From positions 1 through 36,608 of the forward strand of contig CAISIO010000023.1 of the NCBI GenBank assembly GCA_903885445.1: a stretch of 36,608 bases of DNA, given 5' to 3'. This document shows positions 10,046-17,609 of this stretch, piece by piece. Origin of the DNA: Candidatus Staskawiczbacteria bacterium (GTDB taxonomy: Bacteria; Patescibacteriota; Minisyncoccia; Minisyncoccales; Staskawiczbacteraceae). Positions within the stretch are counted from its first letter, which is position 1. Each line of letters starts with the position of its first letter. The notes below the pieces were generated by a model. The model worked only from the letters and a program-made list of their open reading frames with translations. It was not told where the DNA came from and made no database searches. A program made the translations under genes and the position numbers.

Positions 10046-10075
10046 AACAAAAGCCCCTTACGGGGCTTTTGTTTT
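10044..10075. terminator. Bidirectional terminator between rpoD and a minus-strand gene
   Basis: ACAAAAGCCCC and GGGGCTTTTGT pair around TTAC, with A on one side and T on the other. It serves rpoD on the plus strand and the membrane-protein gene ending at 10085 on the minus strand. Confidence 0.88.
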
Positions 10076-10084
10076 AATAGCTGA

Positions 10085-10462
10085 TTATGCGGTGAACCCG
10101 AAGTAAGTAATCACAAGACCGACAATAACCGCTATTACTAACGCGAACGGTAAAAATGAAGCGTTTTCTATTTTTTTTGCCCATTTTTTCATACATTCCG
10201 GACAGAAAAGAAGCGCTAATCCTTTTAATATGGCTAGCCAGCCAAAAATTGTGATGATGACCTGCCAATTTTTTACCCAGATGTTATGAGACAAAACCAT
10301 GGCAACACCAATCACGAAACTGATAAATCCCCAGCAGAAAAAGCTTTCCCCTGTTTCCATTTCCGAGAAAAGCTTTTTTAAATGCTTTTCTTTTATTAGA
10401 AGGGCGAGGGCAACTGCGACAATGGAGATTCCCCAAATTTCTGCTAAATAATTTGACAACAT
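10085..10462 (-). CDS. Multi-pass membrane protein of unknown function
   Basis: A 125-aa protein with four hydrophobic segments (about 8-24, 42-58, 67-85, 103-122). A cytoplasmic-looking loop carries CPECMKKWAKK, which could bind a metal or be a redox pair. I do not recognise the family. GATAAT lies five bases before the ATG, so the mRNA is probably leaderless. The gene is downstream of the hydrogenase-like gene, separated by a long hairpin. Confidence 0.65.
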   Translation of the reverse strand: MLSNYLAEIWGISIVAVALALLIKEKHLKKLFSEMETGESFFCWGFISFVIGVAMVLSHNIWVKNWQVIITIFGWLAILKGLALLFCPECMKKWAKKIENASFLPFALVIAVIVGLVITYFGFTA

Positions 10463-10477
10463 GTTTGATTATCGCTC

Positions 10478-10546
10478 GCCAATTAATTTTTTCTGCGGGG
10501 AGAGCCTCTCTAACGGGGCACCCTCTCCTCGAAAAAATTATTTGGC
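10478..10546. repeat. Long imperfect hairpin element
   Basis: The 16-base arms 10478-10493 and 10531-10546 are reverse complements with one mismatch (arm core AATTTTTTC/GAAAAAATT). Inside them GGAGAG (10499-10504) pairs with CTCTCC (10523-10528). The whole fills the gap between two minus-strand genes. The inner part is GC-rich and the arms are A/T-rich, unlike a normal terminator. It could be an RNA element or a small mobile-element remnant. Confidence 0.65.
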
Positions 10547-10572
10547 TCGCTTCGGTAAAAATTCGACCTTTT

Positions 10573-11427
10573 TTAAAATTTTGCGCTTAAATCTATATCT
10601 TTCGCGTCTTTCACTTTTCCTTCGTGCTCACCCATGGTTGCCTCTGACGAGCGATGAGTGTATTCGAAAATTATTTCTTTTTTCTTTTCTGTAGGCAGGT
10701 CTTTATTATTTATTGCAGGCCCCCCGATGCATCCGCCATCGCAATTTAATAGGTCCATAAATTTATATTTTGATTTTCCGGCCTTAAAATCATCGAATGC
10801 CTTTTTTATGTTTTCAACGCCGTCGGTTATTAAAATTTCGCCTTCTTGAAATAATTTTTGTATGTGAGAAGTTGATGCCAGCCCGCCCGATACAGGATAA
10901 ATTTTTGTATATTCCCTGACAAAAGAGTCAAAATAGTAATTTTCTATGAAATTTTCTTCTTTAATGTCCTCTTGTTCGAAAATTTGTTTTAAATCTTTCA
11001 AAGTTATTACAGCATCGATTTCTTTGTATTTTGGTGCTTCAACGTTTTCTTTTGCCCAGCACGGAGAGATAAAAATAACTTTGCAATTTGGGTTGAATTT
11101 TTTATGGACTTTTGCCATGGCCTCCATGGGGGAGACAACCGGAACTAAAAATTTTATAAGTTCCGGGTATTGGTGTTGAACCATAGCAACAACAGTTGGG
11201 CAGGGCGAAGCGATAAATAATTCTTGTTCAGGATGCTCTTTTATATAATTGGCGTAAGCCCAATTGACCATTCTGGCTCCGAAAGTCAGTTCGGTCACTT
11301 CTTTAAAGCCCAGCTTGCGGAGCATGCCGATAATATTCGGGTATTTAAAATCAATAGCAAAAGTCGGAGCCAGCATTGCCACCGCCTCGTTTTTTTTTAT
11401 AAGATTAATTTTTTCTTTTAGGTCCAT
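10573..11427 (-). CDS. [FeFe]-hydrogenase large-subunit-like protein
   Basis: A 284-aa protein resembling the H-cluster domain of iron-only hydrogenases. The three H-cluster motifs are recognisable: SPCPTVV (C76) for TSCCPAW, SPCWAKENVEA (C123) for MPCxxKxxE, and NCDGGCIGGP (C229, C233) for MACxGGC. All four cubane-cluster cysteines are kept, but the cysteine that relays protons in true hydrogenases is replaced by Pro75. N-terminal ferredoxin domains are absent. It may be a sensory or non-hydrogen-producing Fe-S protein rather than a working hydrogenase. It is the last gene of the operon containing FTR and thioredoxin. Confidence 0.75.
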   Translation of the reverse strand: MDLKEKINLIKKNEAVAMLAPTFAIDFKYPNIIGMLRKLGFKEVTELTFGARMVNWAYANYIKEHPEQELFIASPCPTVVAMVQHQYPELIKFLVPVVSPMEAMAKVHKKFNPNCKVIFISPCWAKENVEAPKYKEIDAVITLKDLKQIFEQEDIKEENFIENYYFDSFVREYTKIYPVSGGLASTSHIQKLFQEGEILITDGVENIKKAFDDFKAGKSKYKFMDLLNCDGGCIGGPAINNKDLPTEKKKEIIFEYTHRSSEATMGEHEGKVKDAKDIDLSAKF

Positions 11428-11428
11428 T

Positions 11429-11560
11429 TTAAAAGCCCCACGATTTTACCATAGAATAAGCGATAAGCAAAAGTAAAATTACATAAAGCACAACCAAGTG
11501 CCACGCTGGAAATGTTAAAAAGCCGACTACCGCTAAAATTGCGCCTCCAAAAGTTGCCAT
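11429..11560 (-). CDS. Small hydrophobic membrane protein (43 aa)
   Basis: An open frame from the ATG at 11560 encodes MATFGGAILAVVGFLTFP, then a second hydrophobic stretch LVVLYVILLLLIAYS, and ends KSWGF. It fits between its neighbours with one base to the upstream stop and one to the downstream start, which supports translation. It probably forms two membrane helices. Function is unknown. Confidence 0.6.
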   Translation of the reverse strand: MATFGGAILAVVGFLTFPAWHLVVLYVILLLLIAYSMVKSWGF

Positions 11561-11561
11561 T

Positions 11562-11873
11562 TTAATTATTTAAAGACTTAGGAAAGTTACCCCAAAGATA
11601 AAAAAGGAAAGTTTTTGCCTTTTCTATATAATAACCTGCCGGCCCCAAAATCCATCCGAAACTGGAATTAAATTTATTTAAATCCAAATTAATGCCAAGC
11701 GGGCTTAATATTCTGTTTAAATCAAAGCCAAAATAGCGTTGCAGCAAATAAATTATGATCAAGATGAATATTATGCCGAGCACAGCCTTAATGACCGGGC
11801 TAACGACGAACCTTATTAGAAAATACGCTACGACGACCGCTACGATGATTGTTATAAGCGTTGTTGTATCCAT
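11562..11873 (-). CDS. Small membrane protein of unknown function
   Basis: A 103-aa protein with two long N-terminal hydrophobic segments (about 5-22 and 28-47), then a polar region with FGFDLNRILSPLGI and a C-terminal amphipathic segment. No family is recognised. It lies nine bases after obgE. An ATTATA at 11882-11887 (TATAAT on this strand) ends eight bases before its ATG, so it can also be transcribed from its own leaderless promoter at the end of obgE. Confidence 0.65.
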   Translation of the reverse strand: MDTTTLITIIVAVVVAYFLIRFVVSPVIKAVLGIIFILIIIYLLQRYFGFDLNRILSPLGINLDLNKFNSSFGWILGPAGYYIEKAKTFLFYLWGNFPKSLNN

Positions 11874-11881
11874 GTTAATAT

Positions 11882-11887
11882 ATTATA
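11882..11887 (-). promoter_or_regulatory. Internal -10 box inside the end of obgE
   Basis: TATAAT on the minus strand, eight bases before the ATG of the 103-aa gene, with TTGCAT 18 bases further upstream. The spacing matches the leaderless promoters at 3733 and 13763. It would uncouple the last three genes from obgE. Confidence 0.5.
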
Positions 11888-12857
11888 CAATAGATTTTTT
11901 ATCTAATGCAATGCGGTTTAGTATTTTTTTAACAGCTTCCATGCTTTCTGGATCAACTATCGAAACCGCCACAATTTCCTTTCCGATTATTTTAAAGTCG
12001 TCTTTTATTTTTGAAATAACATCCGCAGAAACAGTATCGCTTTTGGTTACAAAAACGTATTCCTGTTTTCCTAAAAGCATATCTCCATATGTCTCTAATT
12101 CTTTTCTCACTGTTTTGTAATCAGATAGGGGATTAGAAGACTCGGCTGAAACAAAATGGAATAAAACCCTTGTTCGTTCAATGTGACGTAAAAACTTTAT
12201 TCCCAATCCTTTGCCCGTGGAAGCCCCTTCAATAAGTCCGGGAATATCAGCCAGCACCAAATCATAATATACGCCCAAGTTTGGCTCTAATGTTGTGAAA
12301 GGATAATTGGCAACTTTTATGTTTGCGTTTGTCAGTTCGTTAAGCAAGCTTGATTTTCCCACGTTTGGCAACCCGATAAAACCGACATCGGCAATCATTT
12401 TTAATTCCAGCCGGAATTCGAAGTTGTCGCCCAACTTTCCCTCCTGAAACTGCGTCGGGCTGGTGTTGATGGACGATCTGAAATACCAATTTCCTTTTCC
12501 CCCGCGTCCGCCTTTGGCAACCAATTCTCGCTGGCCGATTTTGGTAATCTCAATATCTGTTTTGATTGTTAAATTATGGCAAACAGTTCCAACCGGCACA
12601 AATAACGTTAAGTCGTCGGCATTTGCTCCATCGCGAAGAGCTGCCGTGCCTTGTCCTCCTTTTTTTGCGCTATAATTTTTTTTAAAACGGAATTGCCTTA
12701 GCGCTCCCAAGTCGGCTACTCCTTCAAAAAAAATGTTTCCGCCGTTTCCGCCGTTTCCGCCAGTCGGACCTTTGACAAATTTTACTCTGCTGAAAGCCGC
12801 CAGGCCATTTCCGCCCCTTCCCGCTGTTGCCGTTATTTTTATATCATCAACAATCAT
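11883..12857 (-). CDS. obgE: GTPase ObgE/CgtA
   Basis: Ribosome-associated GTPase needed for large-subunit assembly (324 aa). The Gly-rich Obg fold is at the N-terminus (AGRGGNGLAAFSR, GGNGGNGGNIFFEG, GGRGGKGNW). The G domain has G1 GLPNVGKSSLLN, G2 in NYPFTT, G3 DIPGLIEGA, and TKSD as G4. The protein ends right after the G domain, so the variable C-terminal OCT domain is missing. It sits five bases after the FTR gene in a compact operon. Confidence 0.96.
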   Translation of the reverse strand: MIVDDIKITATAGRGGNGLAAFSRVKFVKGPTGGNGGNGGNIFFEGVADLGALRQFRFKKNYSAKKGGQGTAALRDGANADDLTLFVPVGTVCHNLTIKTDIEITKIGQRELVAKGGRGGKGNWYFRSSINTSPTQFQEGKLGDNFEFRLELKMIADVGFIGLPNVGKSSLLNELTNANIKVANYPFTTLEPNLGVYYDLVLADIPGLIEGASTGKGLGIKFLRHIERTRVLFHFVSAESSNPLSDYKTVRKELETYGDMLLGKQEYVFVTKSDTVSADVISKIKDDFKIIGKEIVAVSIVDPESMEAVKKILNRIALDKKSIV

Positions 12858-12862
12858 AATTT

Positions 12863-13126
12863 CTATTTTACGTATAAATTACAAAAACAATGGCCGTCTT
12901 TTTTGATTTCATCTTTGTGCCAAAAACAAGCGCATATTTTTTTTTCATCTTCAATCGTATCTCCAGAAACTCTTCTGCAAGGGCAATATTTTTTACCGTA
13001 CTTTTCTTCGTTTTTTAACAAACCATTAATTATCCTTTCAACTGTTTTATTGTCGGGATTTAAATGGAATCCGTTGCTCTCGGCGTATTCTTTATATTGT
13101 TTTTTTAAATCTTCTATATTTTCCAT
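12863..13126 (-). CDS. Ferredoxin:thioredoxin reductase, catalytic chain
   Basis: Fe-S disulfide reductase (87 aa) that passes electrons from ferredoxin to thioredoxin through a [4Fe-4S] cluster and an adjacent active-site disulfide. The cysteines follow the FTR catalytic-chain pattern: CPCRR (C48, C50), CAC (C65, C67) and CFC (C80, C82), with a histidine (H70) between. The length matches the catalytic chain alone. No variable chain and no ferredoxin are visible here. The adjacent upstream thioredoxin is the obvious partner. Confidence 0.9.
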   Translation of the reverse strand: MENIEDLKKQYKEYAESNGFHLNPDNKTVERIINGLLKNEEKYGKKYCPCRRVSGDTIEDEKKICACFWHKDEIKKDGHCFCNLYVK

Positions 13127-13132
13127 AATTTG

Positions 13133-13450
13133 TTAAGATTTTGTGGCATTATCTAGCCAATTTCTAATTGACTGCTCTGAAGACAGGCCCACGAACCCGC
13201 TGATTGGTTTGCCATTTTTAAATAAAACAACTGTTGGGATTTTTTCAACGTTGAACTTTTGGGCGGCCGAGGGAGTTTCATCTAAATTGGCTTTCATTAA
13301 AATAATTTTATCTTTAAACCCCTCGGCAACTTTTTCTAAAATAGGCGCCAGCATTGAGCATGGCTCGCACCAAGTCGCAAAAAAATCAACCAAAACGAGT
13401 TTATCTTGAGCGTTGACTTCTTTATCAAAATTTTCATCTGTAAGATTCAT
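13133..13450 (-). CDS. trxA: Thioredoxin
   Basis: A 105-aa thioredoxin, a dithiol reductant of cytoplasmic proteins. The fold is complete: VLVDFFATWCEPCSMLAP with redox pair C-E-P-C, the cis-proline loop KIPTVVLFKNGKP and the final helix. The second active-site residue is Glu instead of the common Gly (WCEPC for WCGPC), which may shift the redox potential. It lies six bases before the FTR catalytic chain, so the two probably work together. Confidence 0.94.
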   Translation of the reverse strand: MNLTDENFDKEVNAQDKLVLVDFFATWCEPCSMLAPILEKVAEGFKDKIILMKANLDETPSAAQKFNVEKIPTVVLFKNGKPISGFVGLSSEQSIRNWLDNATKS

Positions 13451-13451
13451 A

Positions 13452-13754
13452 TTAGTCTATGTGCCAAAAATGCCTTTGGCTTTTAATTTTATTGTCCGAA
13501 CCTATAATTTTTAAATCCAGAAAATCTTTTAAGTCGCTGATAAAAAGTCCTTCGCCAAAAGAAATCAGCCATAAACTGATATTGTTCCCAAAAAAGTAAC
13601 TGCCGATTCCAATTAGTATTAATCCGTAAATCCAGTGGTGGGGAGCCCAGCTTGGGTCTTTCATCCAAAAATTAAGATAATAATCGCCAAAACGTCCGGC
13701 AAGGTAGCCTAAAAAAGCAATTACCAGAAACAATACGATATTCGTTATTACCAT
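13452..13754 (-). CDS. Small membrane protein, first gene of the redox operon
   Basis: A 100-aa protein with an N-terminal helix (VITNIVLFLVIAFLGYLAG), a central segment with the aromatic motif WMKDPSWAPHHWIYGLILIGIG and a C-terminal soluble part. No family is recognised. It lies one base before thioredoxin. The -10 box GATAAT (13763-13768, minus strand) ends eight bases before the ATG, giving a leaderless transcript for the whole operon. Confidence 0.6.
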   Translation of the reverse strand: MVITNIVLFLVIAFLGYLAGRFGDYYLNFWMKDPSWAPHHWIYGLILIGIGSYFFGNNISLWLISFGEGLFISDLKDFLDLKIIGSDNKIKSQRHFWHID

Positions 13755-13762
13755 AAGTTGAT

Positions 13763-13768
13763 ATTATC
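13763..13768 (-). promoter_or_regulatory. -10 box of the redox/obgE operon
   Basis: GATAAT on the minus strand, eight bases before the first ATG of the operon. No clear -35 was found. The spacing to the start codon equals that of two other promoters in the window. Confidence 0.5.
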
Positions 13769-13800
13769 AGAAAATTGCGTAGTTTGAAAGGCATTTTGCA

Positions 13801-13860
13801 AAAAAAAAGACGCAGTCGGATCCCTCCTGTGCGCCCTTGGGAACTTGGAGCAGTGCGTGG
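13801..13860 (-). terminator. Terminator of the tiny-gene operon
   Basis: On the minus strand ACGCA pairs with TGCGT across a loop that contains further pairing (TTCCC with GGGA), followed by eight T. It starts one base after the last stop of the operon and marks the edge of the GC-rich segment. Confidence 0.65.
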
Positions 13861-13861
13861 C

Positions 13862-14032
13862 TTATGCCGCGCGTTTTCGCCGTTGGAGCGGGGGAATCAA
13901 CGCCATTAGGCAATCGGTCTCCCTTTCAACGTTGATTGGCCACTGGTCGAAGTTGGGGGCTTCTAACTTTGCCCTCATTTCTTCGACCTTCAAACGGCTT
14001 TCCTCTGGGTCTCTAACCCTTCGCTTTTTCAC
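13862..14032 (-). CDS. Tiny gene C of the GC-rich operon (56 aa)
   Basis: A highly charged 56-aa protein beginning MKKRRVRDPEESRLKVEEM, with a helical N-terminal half and a basic tail LQRRKRAA. It starts at GTG 14032 with GGAGG six bases upstream, the same arrangement as the gene before it. No family is recognised. A small nucleic-acid-binding protein is possible but not shown. It is the last gene before the terminator. Confidence 0.55.
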   Translation of the reverse strand: MKKRRVRDPEESRLKVEEMRAKLEAPNFDQWPINVERETDCLMALIPPLQRRKRAA

Positions 14033-14051
14033 TTCTTTCCTCCGTTAGGGT

Positions 14052-14132
14052 TCAGCACATGGCCGCAAAGCTCACGAAGATGAAAAGTGCCATCTTCCAC
14101 TTCCGTCGAAGCGTCTTCAAGAATGCGTTCAC
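14052..14132 (-). CDS. Tiny gene B of the GC-rich operon (26 aa, membrane)
   Basis: An SD-led frame of 26 aa. It starts at GTG 14132, overlapping the TGA of the upstream gene (GTGA), with GGAGG six bases before. The product has a basic N-terminus (LKTLRRKWK) and a short hydrophobic segment ALFIFVSFAAMC, so it is likely a membrane-inserted peptide. The stop is followed by the SD of the next gene. Too short to assign a family. Confidence 0.5.
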   Translation of the reverse strand: MNAFLKTLRRKWKMALFIFVSFAAMC

Positions 14133-14326
14133 TTCTCGCCTCCTTCTTCCTCTCTTGGTCGCCTTTGGCCTTCGAAAAGCACCCACCCTTGTTTCACCAG
14201 CCTTATGTATCTTTCTACTGCCTCATCATGTTGCTCCTGAGTCTGTTCTTCTTTGGCGGATGGCTCGTTACTGAACCATCTTGGTCTGAAAGCCCGGACT
14301 CTCCGTGTCTGTAAGCTTCTCTCCAT
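14129..14326 (-). CDS. Tiny gene A of the GC-rich operon (65 aa)
   Basis: A 65-aa basic/acidic protein (MERSLQTRRVRAFRPRW, then an acidic helical stretch with EEQTQEQHDEAVERYIRLVK and a basic end). No family is recognised. AGGAG lies about ten bases before the ATG. It is first in an operon with a consensus promoter and two downstream SD-led genes. Composition is GC-rich (31 of 60 bases G or C at 14041-14100). Confidence 0.55.
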   Translation of the reverse strand: MERSLQTRRVRAFRPRWFSNEPSAKEEQTQEQHDEAVERYIRLVKQGWVLFEGQRRPREEEGGEK

Positions 14327-14381
14327 ATGCTTATTGCTCCTAATTGGGAACGAACGTATTTACTTATCCCAAACTAATAAT

Positions 14382-14410
14382 ATTATAGTACATAAAAAAC
14401 GCCTTGTCAA
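14382..14410 (-). promoter_or_regulatory. Perfect consensus sigma70 promoter
   Basis: On the minus strand TTGACA (14405-14410), a 17-base spacer and TATAAT (14382-14387) match the sigma70 consensus exactly. It drives the three-gene GC-rich operon with a leader of about 50 bases, in contrast to the leaderless host promoters. Confidence 0.85.
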
Positions 14411-14430
14411 TGGCAATGCTGGAGGGCGGA

Positions 14431-15240
14431 TTAGCGCCAGAGAAAATATGCAATAATAATTATTCCTAAAACAATTCTATACCAGCCGAAGATTTTGAAG
14501 TTATTTTTTTGAACGTAATTTATAAGGAATTTTATAACTGCCAGCGCAACAATAAACGAAACAATAAAGCCTGTTGACAGGACAAAAATTTGGTTGAGGC
14601 TAAGAGCCGAGTGGTATTTTAATAAGCTATAAGCCGAAGCTGCTATCATGGTTGGGATTGCCAGAAAGAAAGAAAACTCCGTTGCAACAACACGGGAAGC
14701 GCCAAGAATCATGGCTCCAATAATTGTTGCAGCCGACCTTGAAGTTCCCGGGATCATAGATAGGCATTGGACTAATCCTATTAAAAAAGCTGTTTTAAAA
14801 CTTAGATTATTTATGGAAAGTATTCTGGGCGACTTTTTTCTTTTTTCAACAATTAAAATAATTACTCCGCCGATAAGCAGAGCGATAGCCACTGTCCACG
14901 GATTGAATAGTCTTTCTTCTATTTTATTGGCGAATAGGGCGCCGATAACTATTGCGGGCAAAACGCCAATAATTGTTTTATACCAAATATTTAAAATTTC
15001 TTTGTTCTTGATTTTATCGCTGGTGAAAGGCCAGAGTTTTTTCCAGAAATAAACCAAAACTGCCAGGATAGCTCCAAGCTGTATGACGATGTCGAAAAGG
15101 GTTGTAAACGCTTTGTCAAAAGTTACAAATTGGTTTACCAAAATTAAATGCCCGGTTGAAGAAATCGGCAAGAACTCCGTAAATCCCTCTACAATTCCCA
15201 GTATTATTGCTTTTATCGCCTCTGAAAAAATTGAAATCAT
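14431..15240 (-). CDS. uppP: Undecaprenyl-diphosphatase UppP/BacA
   Basis: Integral membrane phosphatase (269 aa) that recycles undecaprenyl pyrophosphate to the monophosphate carrier used for peptidoglycan and other surface polymers. The two family motifs are clear: EGFTEFLPISSTGHL (about 19-33) and IPGTSRSAAT (about 163-172). About eight membrane helices are visible and the length is normal. The ATG overlaps the TGA of the upstream Cys-rich gene (ATGA), which implies coupled translation. Confidence 0.96.
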   Translation of the reverse strand: MISIFSEAIKAIILGIVEGFTEFLPISSTGHLILVNQFVTFDKAFTTLFDIVIQLGAILAVLVYFWKKLWPFTSDKIKNKEILNIWYKTIIGVLPAIVIGALFANKIEERLFNPWTVAIALLIGGVIILIVEKRKKSPRILSINNLSFKTAFLIGLVQCLSMIPGTSRSAATIIGAMILGASRVVATEFSFFLAIPTMIAASAYSLLKYHSALSLNQIFVLSTGFIVSFIVALAVIKFLINYVQKNNFKIFGWYRIVLGIIIIAYFLWR

Positions 15241-16076
15241 TGCGGCAATTGAAAGCTGTTTCTTTTTTTAATAATAATAAAAATGATAATTCCCAAAATA
15301 ATAACCAATACCAGCGCGGCGGCGGCGGCAAACAGAAGCATGCTGTTTGCATTATATTTTTTGTTTGTTTCCGGATTTTTTAGCGCGGCGGGGGGTACGG
15401 GTTTAGGCGAGCAATCCTCCGGGCAGGAATATTTATCTTCATATTGAGAACATATTTTATCTCCGCATTTTACACAAACAAACGAGCCATCCAAAGCGCC
15501 TTTGTTTTGTGTTGCCGGGATGAAGCCTATGCAACAACTGTCTGCTTTATAATTTCCCTTTTCGTTTTCTATTTTGCAGGTTCTCTCGCACTTTATTAAA
15601 GACGGATTTATTTTTAGATCAGTTTCTACTCCATTATTGCTTATGGCAATTTTTTTTATTCCCGAGCCATAGGGGATGGCGGCATTAATTATTGCCTCTT
15701 TCAAAAGCTCTCCGCTTCCTGAAAAATCTGAAATAATAAGAGAGGTAGGAACAGAATATTTTTTGATTATATTATTTTGGCCATCGTAAACATTGAGGAT
15801 ATAATTTCCGGCGGATTGGTCAGCGTTATATTCGTCCAAAGGATACTCTTTTCCATAATAATTTTCCTGGCTGATTAAGGAAAAGGCAACATCCATTTTG
15901 GTCTCGGGAGCTTTAATAACTTGGTCGTAATTTTTTAAGGTTTCTTTTATCTGGAGTTTTAAAAAACAAAGGTTCTGGTCGGTGTTGTTCTGCGCAGATG
16001 AAAAAGAAAAGCAAGAAAATAACAAAAGAAGAAATAAAACCCCAAATGTAATTTTTTTCTGGATATTATTTATCAT
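15237..16076 (-). CDS. Secreted, membrane-anchored Cys-rich protein
   Basis: A 279-aa protein with an N-terminal signal peptide (hydrophobic to about residue 28, FSSAQ cleavage region), an extracytoplasmic domain, a Cys-rich motif CGDKICSQYEDKYSCPEDC (about 213-231) and a C-terminal transmembrane helix followed by IIKKR. The motif belongs to the C-G-D-x-x-C...C-P-x-D-C type that I associate with CPR surface proteins. Function is unknown. It lies nine bases after the peptidase gene and overlaps uppP. Confidence 0.7.
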   Translation of the reverse strand: MINNIQKKITFGVLFLLLLFSCFSFSSAQNNTDQNLCFLKLQIKETLKNYDQVIKAPETKMDVAFSLISQENYYGKEYPLDEYNADQSAGNYILNVYDGQNNIIKKYSVPTSLIISDFSGSGELLKEAIINAAIPYGSGIKKIAISNNGVETDLKINPSLIKCERTCKIENEKGNYKADSCCIGFIPATQNKGALDGSFVCVKCGDKICSQYEDKYSCPEDCSPKPVPPAALKNPETNKKYNANSMLLFAAAAALVLVIILGIIIFIIIKKRNSFQLPQ

Positions 16077-16085
16077 ATTTTTTTA

Positions 16086-17522
16086 TTATGGTTTCGGGCA
16101 AGCAACTGCGCAAGATCCGGGCGATTCCCACTGCCCATTATTATCTTGCACGCATGTTCCTTTAGCTGCGTCACAAGAGTATTTTTGCGGGGGCTTTGGA
16201 CAGCCGGGTTTGCACGAGTTCACGCTGCTAAAGATTCCGTTGACGTCTTCCACGCATTCGCCCGTGGACTTAACGCAAGAGTATTTTATTTGCAAGCACC
16301 TACCCTCTGTACTAGCCTCTTTCGAGCCGCATTTGCCATCTGCGCCATTCGCTATAGTGCCGTTGCTGTTTTTTACTATAAACGTGCAGGATTGCCCAGC
16401 CGCACTGACGCATTTATTTGCCACGCAATAATCTATGCAACCAGGATCCCATTTTATATCTTTTTTATTTTCGCAATCTGCATTGTTAGAGCACTCTAAT
16501 GTAGAAGCATTTGGTTTCCCGTCTATATTAACAACATCAAAACTGTTATTTCTGCAATACTGTGCATTCTCTTTTAGGGTTCCTTTTGAGTCTATCTTTG
16601 ACAAGCAAACGCCACAGTCCCACAGGTTGAATTTTTCGGGCCGCAATGCGATGTTGTCCCTTATAGTTTTACTTTCGTCGCCGCAGCCCATTATACTGCA
16701 ATAACTGGTTCTATACCTGTTTGAGCTTTCGCATATAAGATATGGACTTCCATAATCGCCGAATCCGTTAGATATGCCCGTTGAAGAAAAACAATTCGGA
16801 TAACCGGACGCACGGTTATAATCAAATTTATATTCGTCTTCGAGTCCGCAGAAAGCATGGCCGCTTTCATGAACCGGCAATGAAGGGGCTATTAGTGTGC
16901 CCAAGACAACATTTTTACTATTCATAATTGTGGCGCCATTGTTTATATTCATGACATCGTAAATATTATAAATTCGGCTGTTCCCACAGGACGAAAGCTT
17001 TTGCATATCTAAAGACGCGTAATTGTTGGTTGGCCAGTTCGCCTCGCCGATTTTTTTTAGATCAACATCAAAATAAAATCTATTAATATATGTCTTGAAC
17101 GGGTCTATTTGTTTGTATCCTTGCTCCTTGATGGCGATTCCTTTTTTTATTACATCCGATACGGAAAAATTAACGCTTTTTGTCCTTATTGTTGTTATAC
17201 CAAAATTACTGCCGTTTTTTTCTCCGGCCAATCTAACACACAAATTTAAAAGCTTTTGATTCGATACTGTTGTTCCGTCTGGAAAAGTTGCTTGGTAGGT
17301 GATGGTTCCGTCCGCAACTAATTTTTCTAAAATATCTTCTTCGCCTTCGCCGGCCCAGCTGTCAGACCATCCTTTTATTTTCCATTGGAAATAATCGTAT
17401 TTTTCATCAGAGCCAGAATTTTTTGAATCGTATGTTAGCAAGTCGCCGGTTATAATAGTTTCACCTCCATCACCGTCGTTGGCAACCAGTTTGCCGTAAA
17501 TAGTGTCTGTATGGGGAAGCAT
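16086..17522 (-). pseudogene. C-terminal half of a split M64-like metallopeptidase gene
   Basis: Open from ATG 17522 for 478 codons. It holds a zinc-peptidase motif HESGHAFCGLEDEY (H218, E219, H222, with G226 and D229 after), which resembles the M64 IgA-peptidase family. Two Cys-rich modules close the protein. The reading frame is the same as that of the upstream ORF ending at 17610, and the 29 codons between TAA and ATG 17522 read as normal protein (NDRGFRPTEPISPFDD and on). There is no ATG, GTG or TTG in those codons. So this looks like the rest of one gene cut by a nonsense codon, or a gene read through the stop. Confidence 0.7.
16089..16286 (-). repeat. Two tandem Cys-rich modules (peptidase C-terminus)
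   Basis: Two consecutive modules of about 32 residues with pattern K-Y-x-C-x5-G-x-C-V-x-D-x2-G, then x4-5 to C-x3-C-P-K-P: KYSCVKSTGECVED and KYSCDAAKGTCVQD. A third copy lies in the upstream half (17646-17741). Probably small disulfide-bonded extracellular domains. Confidence 0.8.
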
Positions 17523-17609
17523 ATTTTTGGCAACCTTTATTTCAAAAATAACGTCGTCGAATGGGCTAATCGGTTCTGTCGGTCTGAAGCCTCTGTCGTT
17601 TTTTGTTTT

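Noticed and set aside
10511-10520. attC-like integron site in the nested hairpin
   Set aside because: A TAAC core is present, but GTTAGAG on the other strand does not fit the GTTRRRY core, and no integrase is in the window.
13801-14330. Plus-strand ORFs over the tiny-gene operon (13845-14048, 14059-14274, 14087-14314)
   Set aside because: They have no SD or promoter on the plus strand and overlap one another. The minus-strand genes have a consensus promoter, correctly spaced SD boxes and a terminator.
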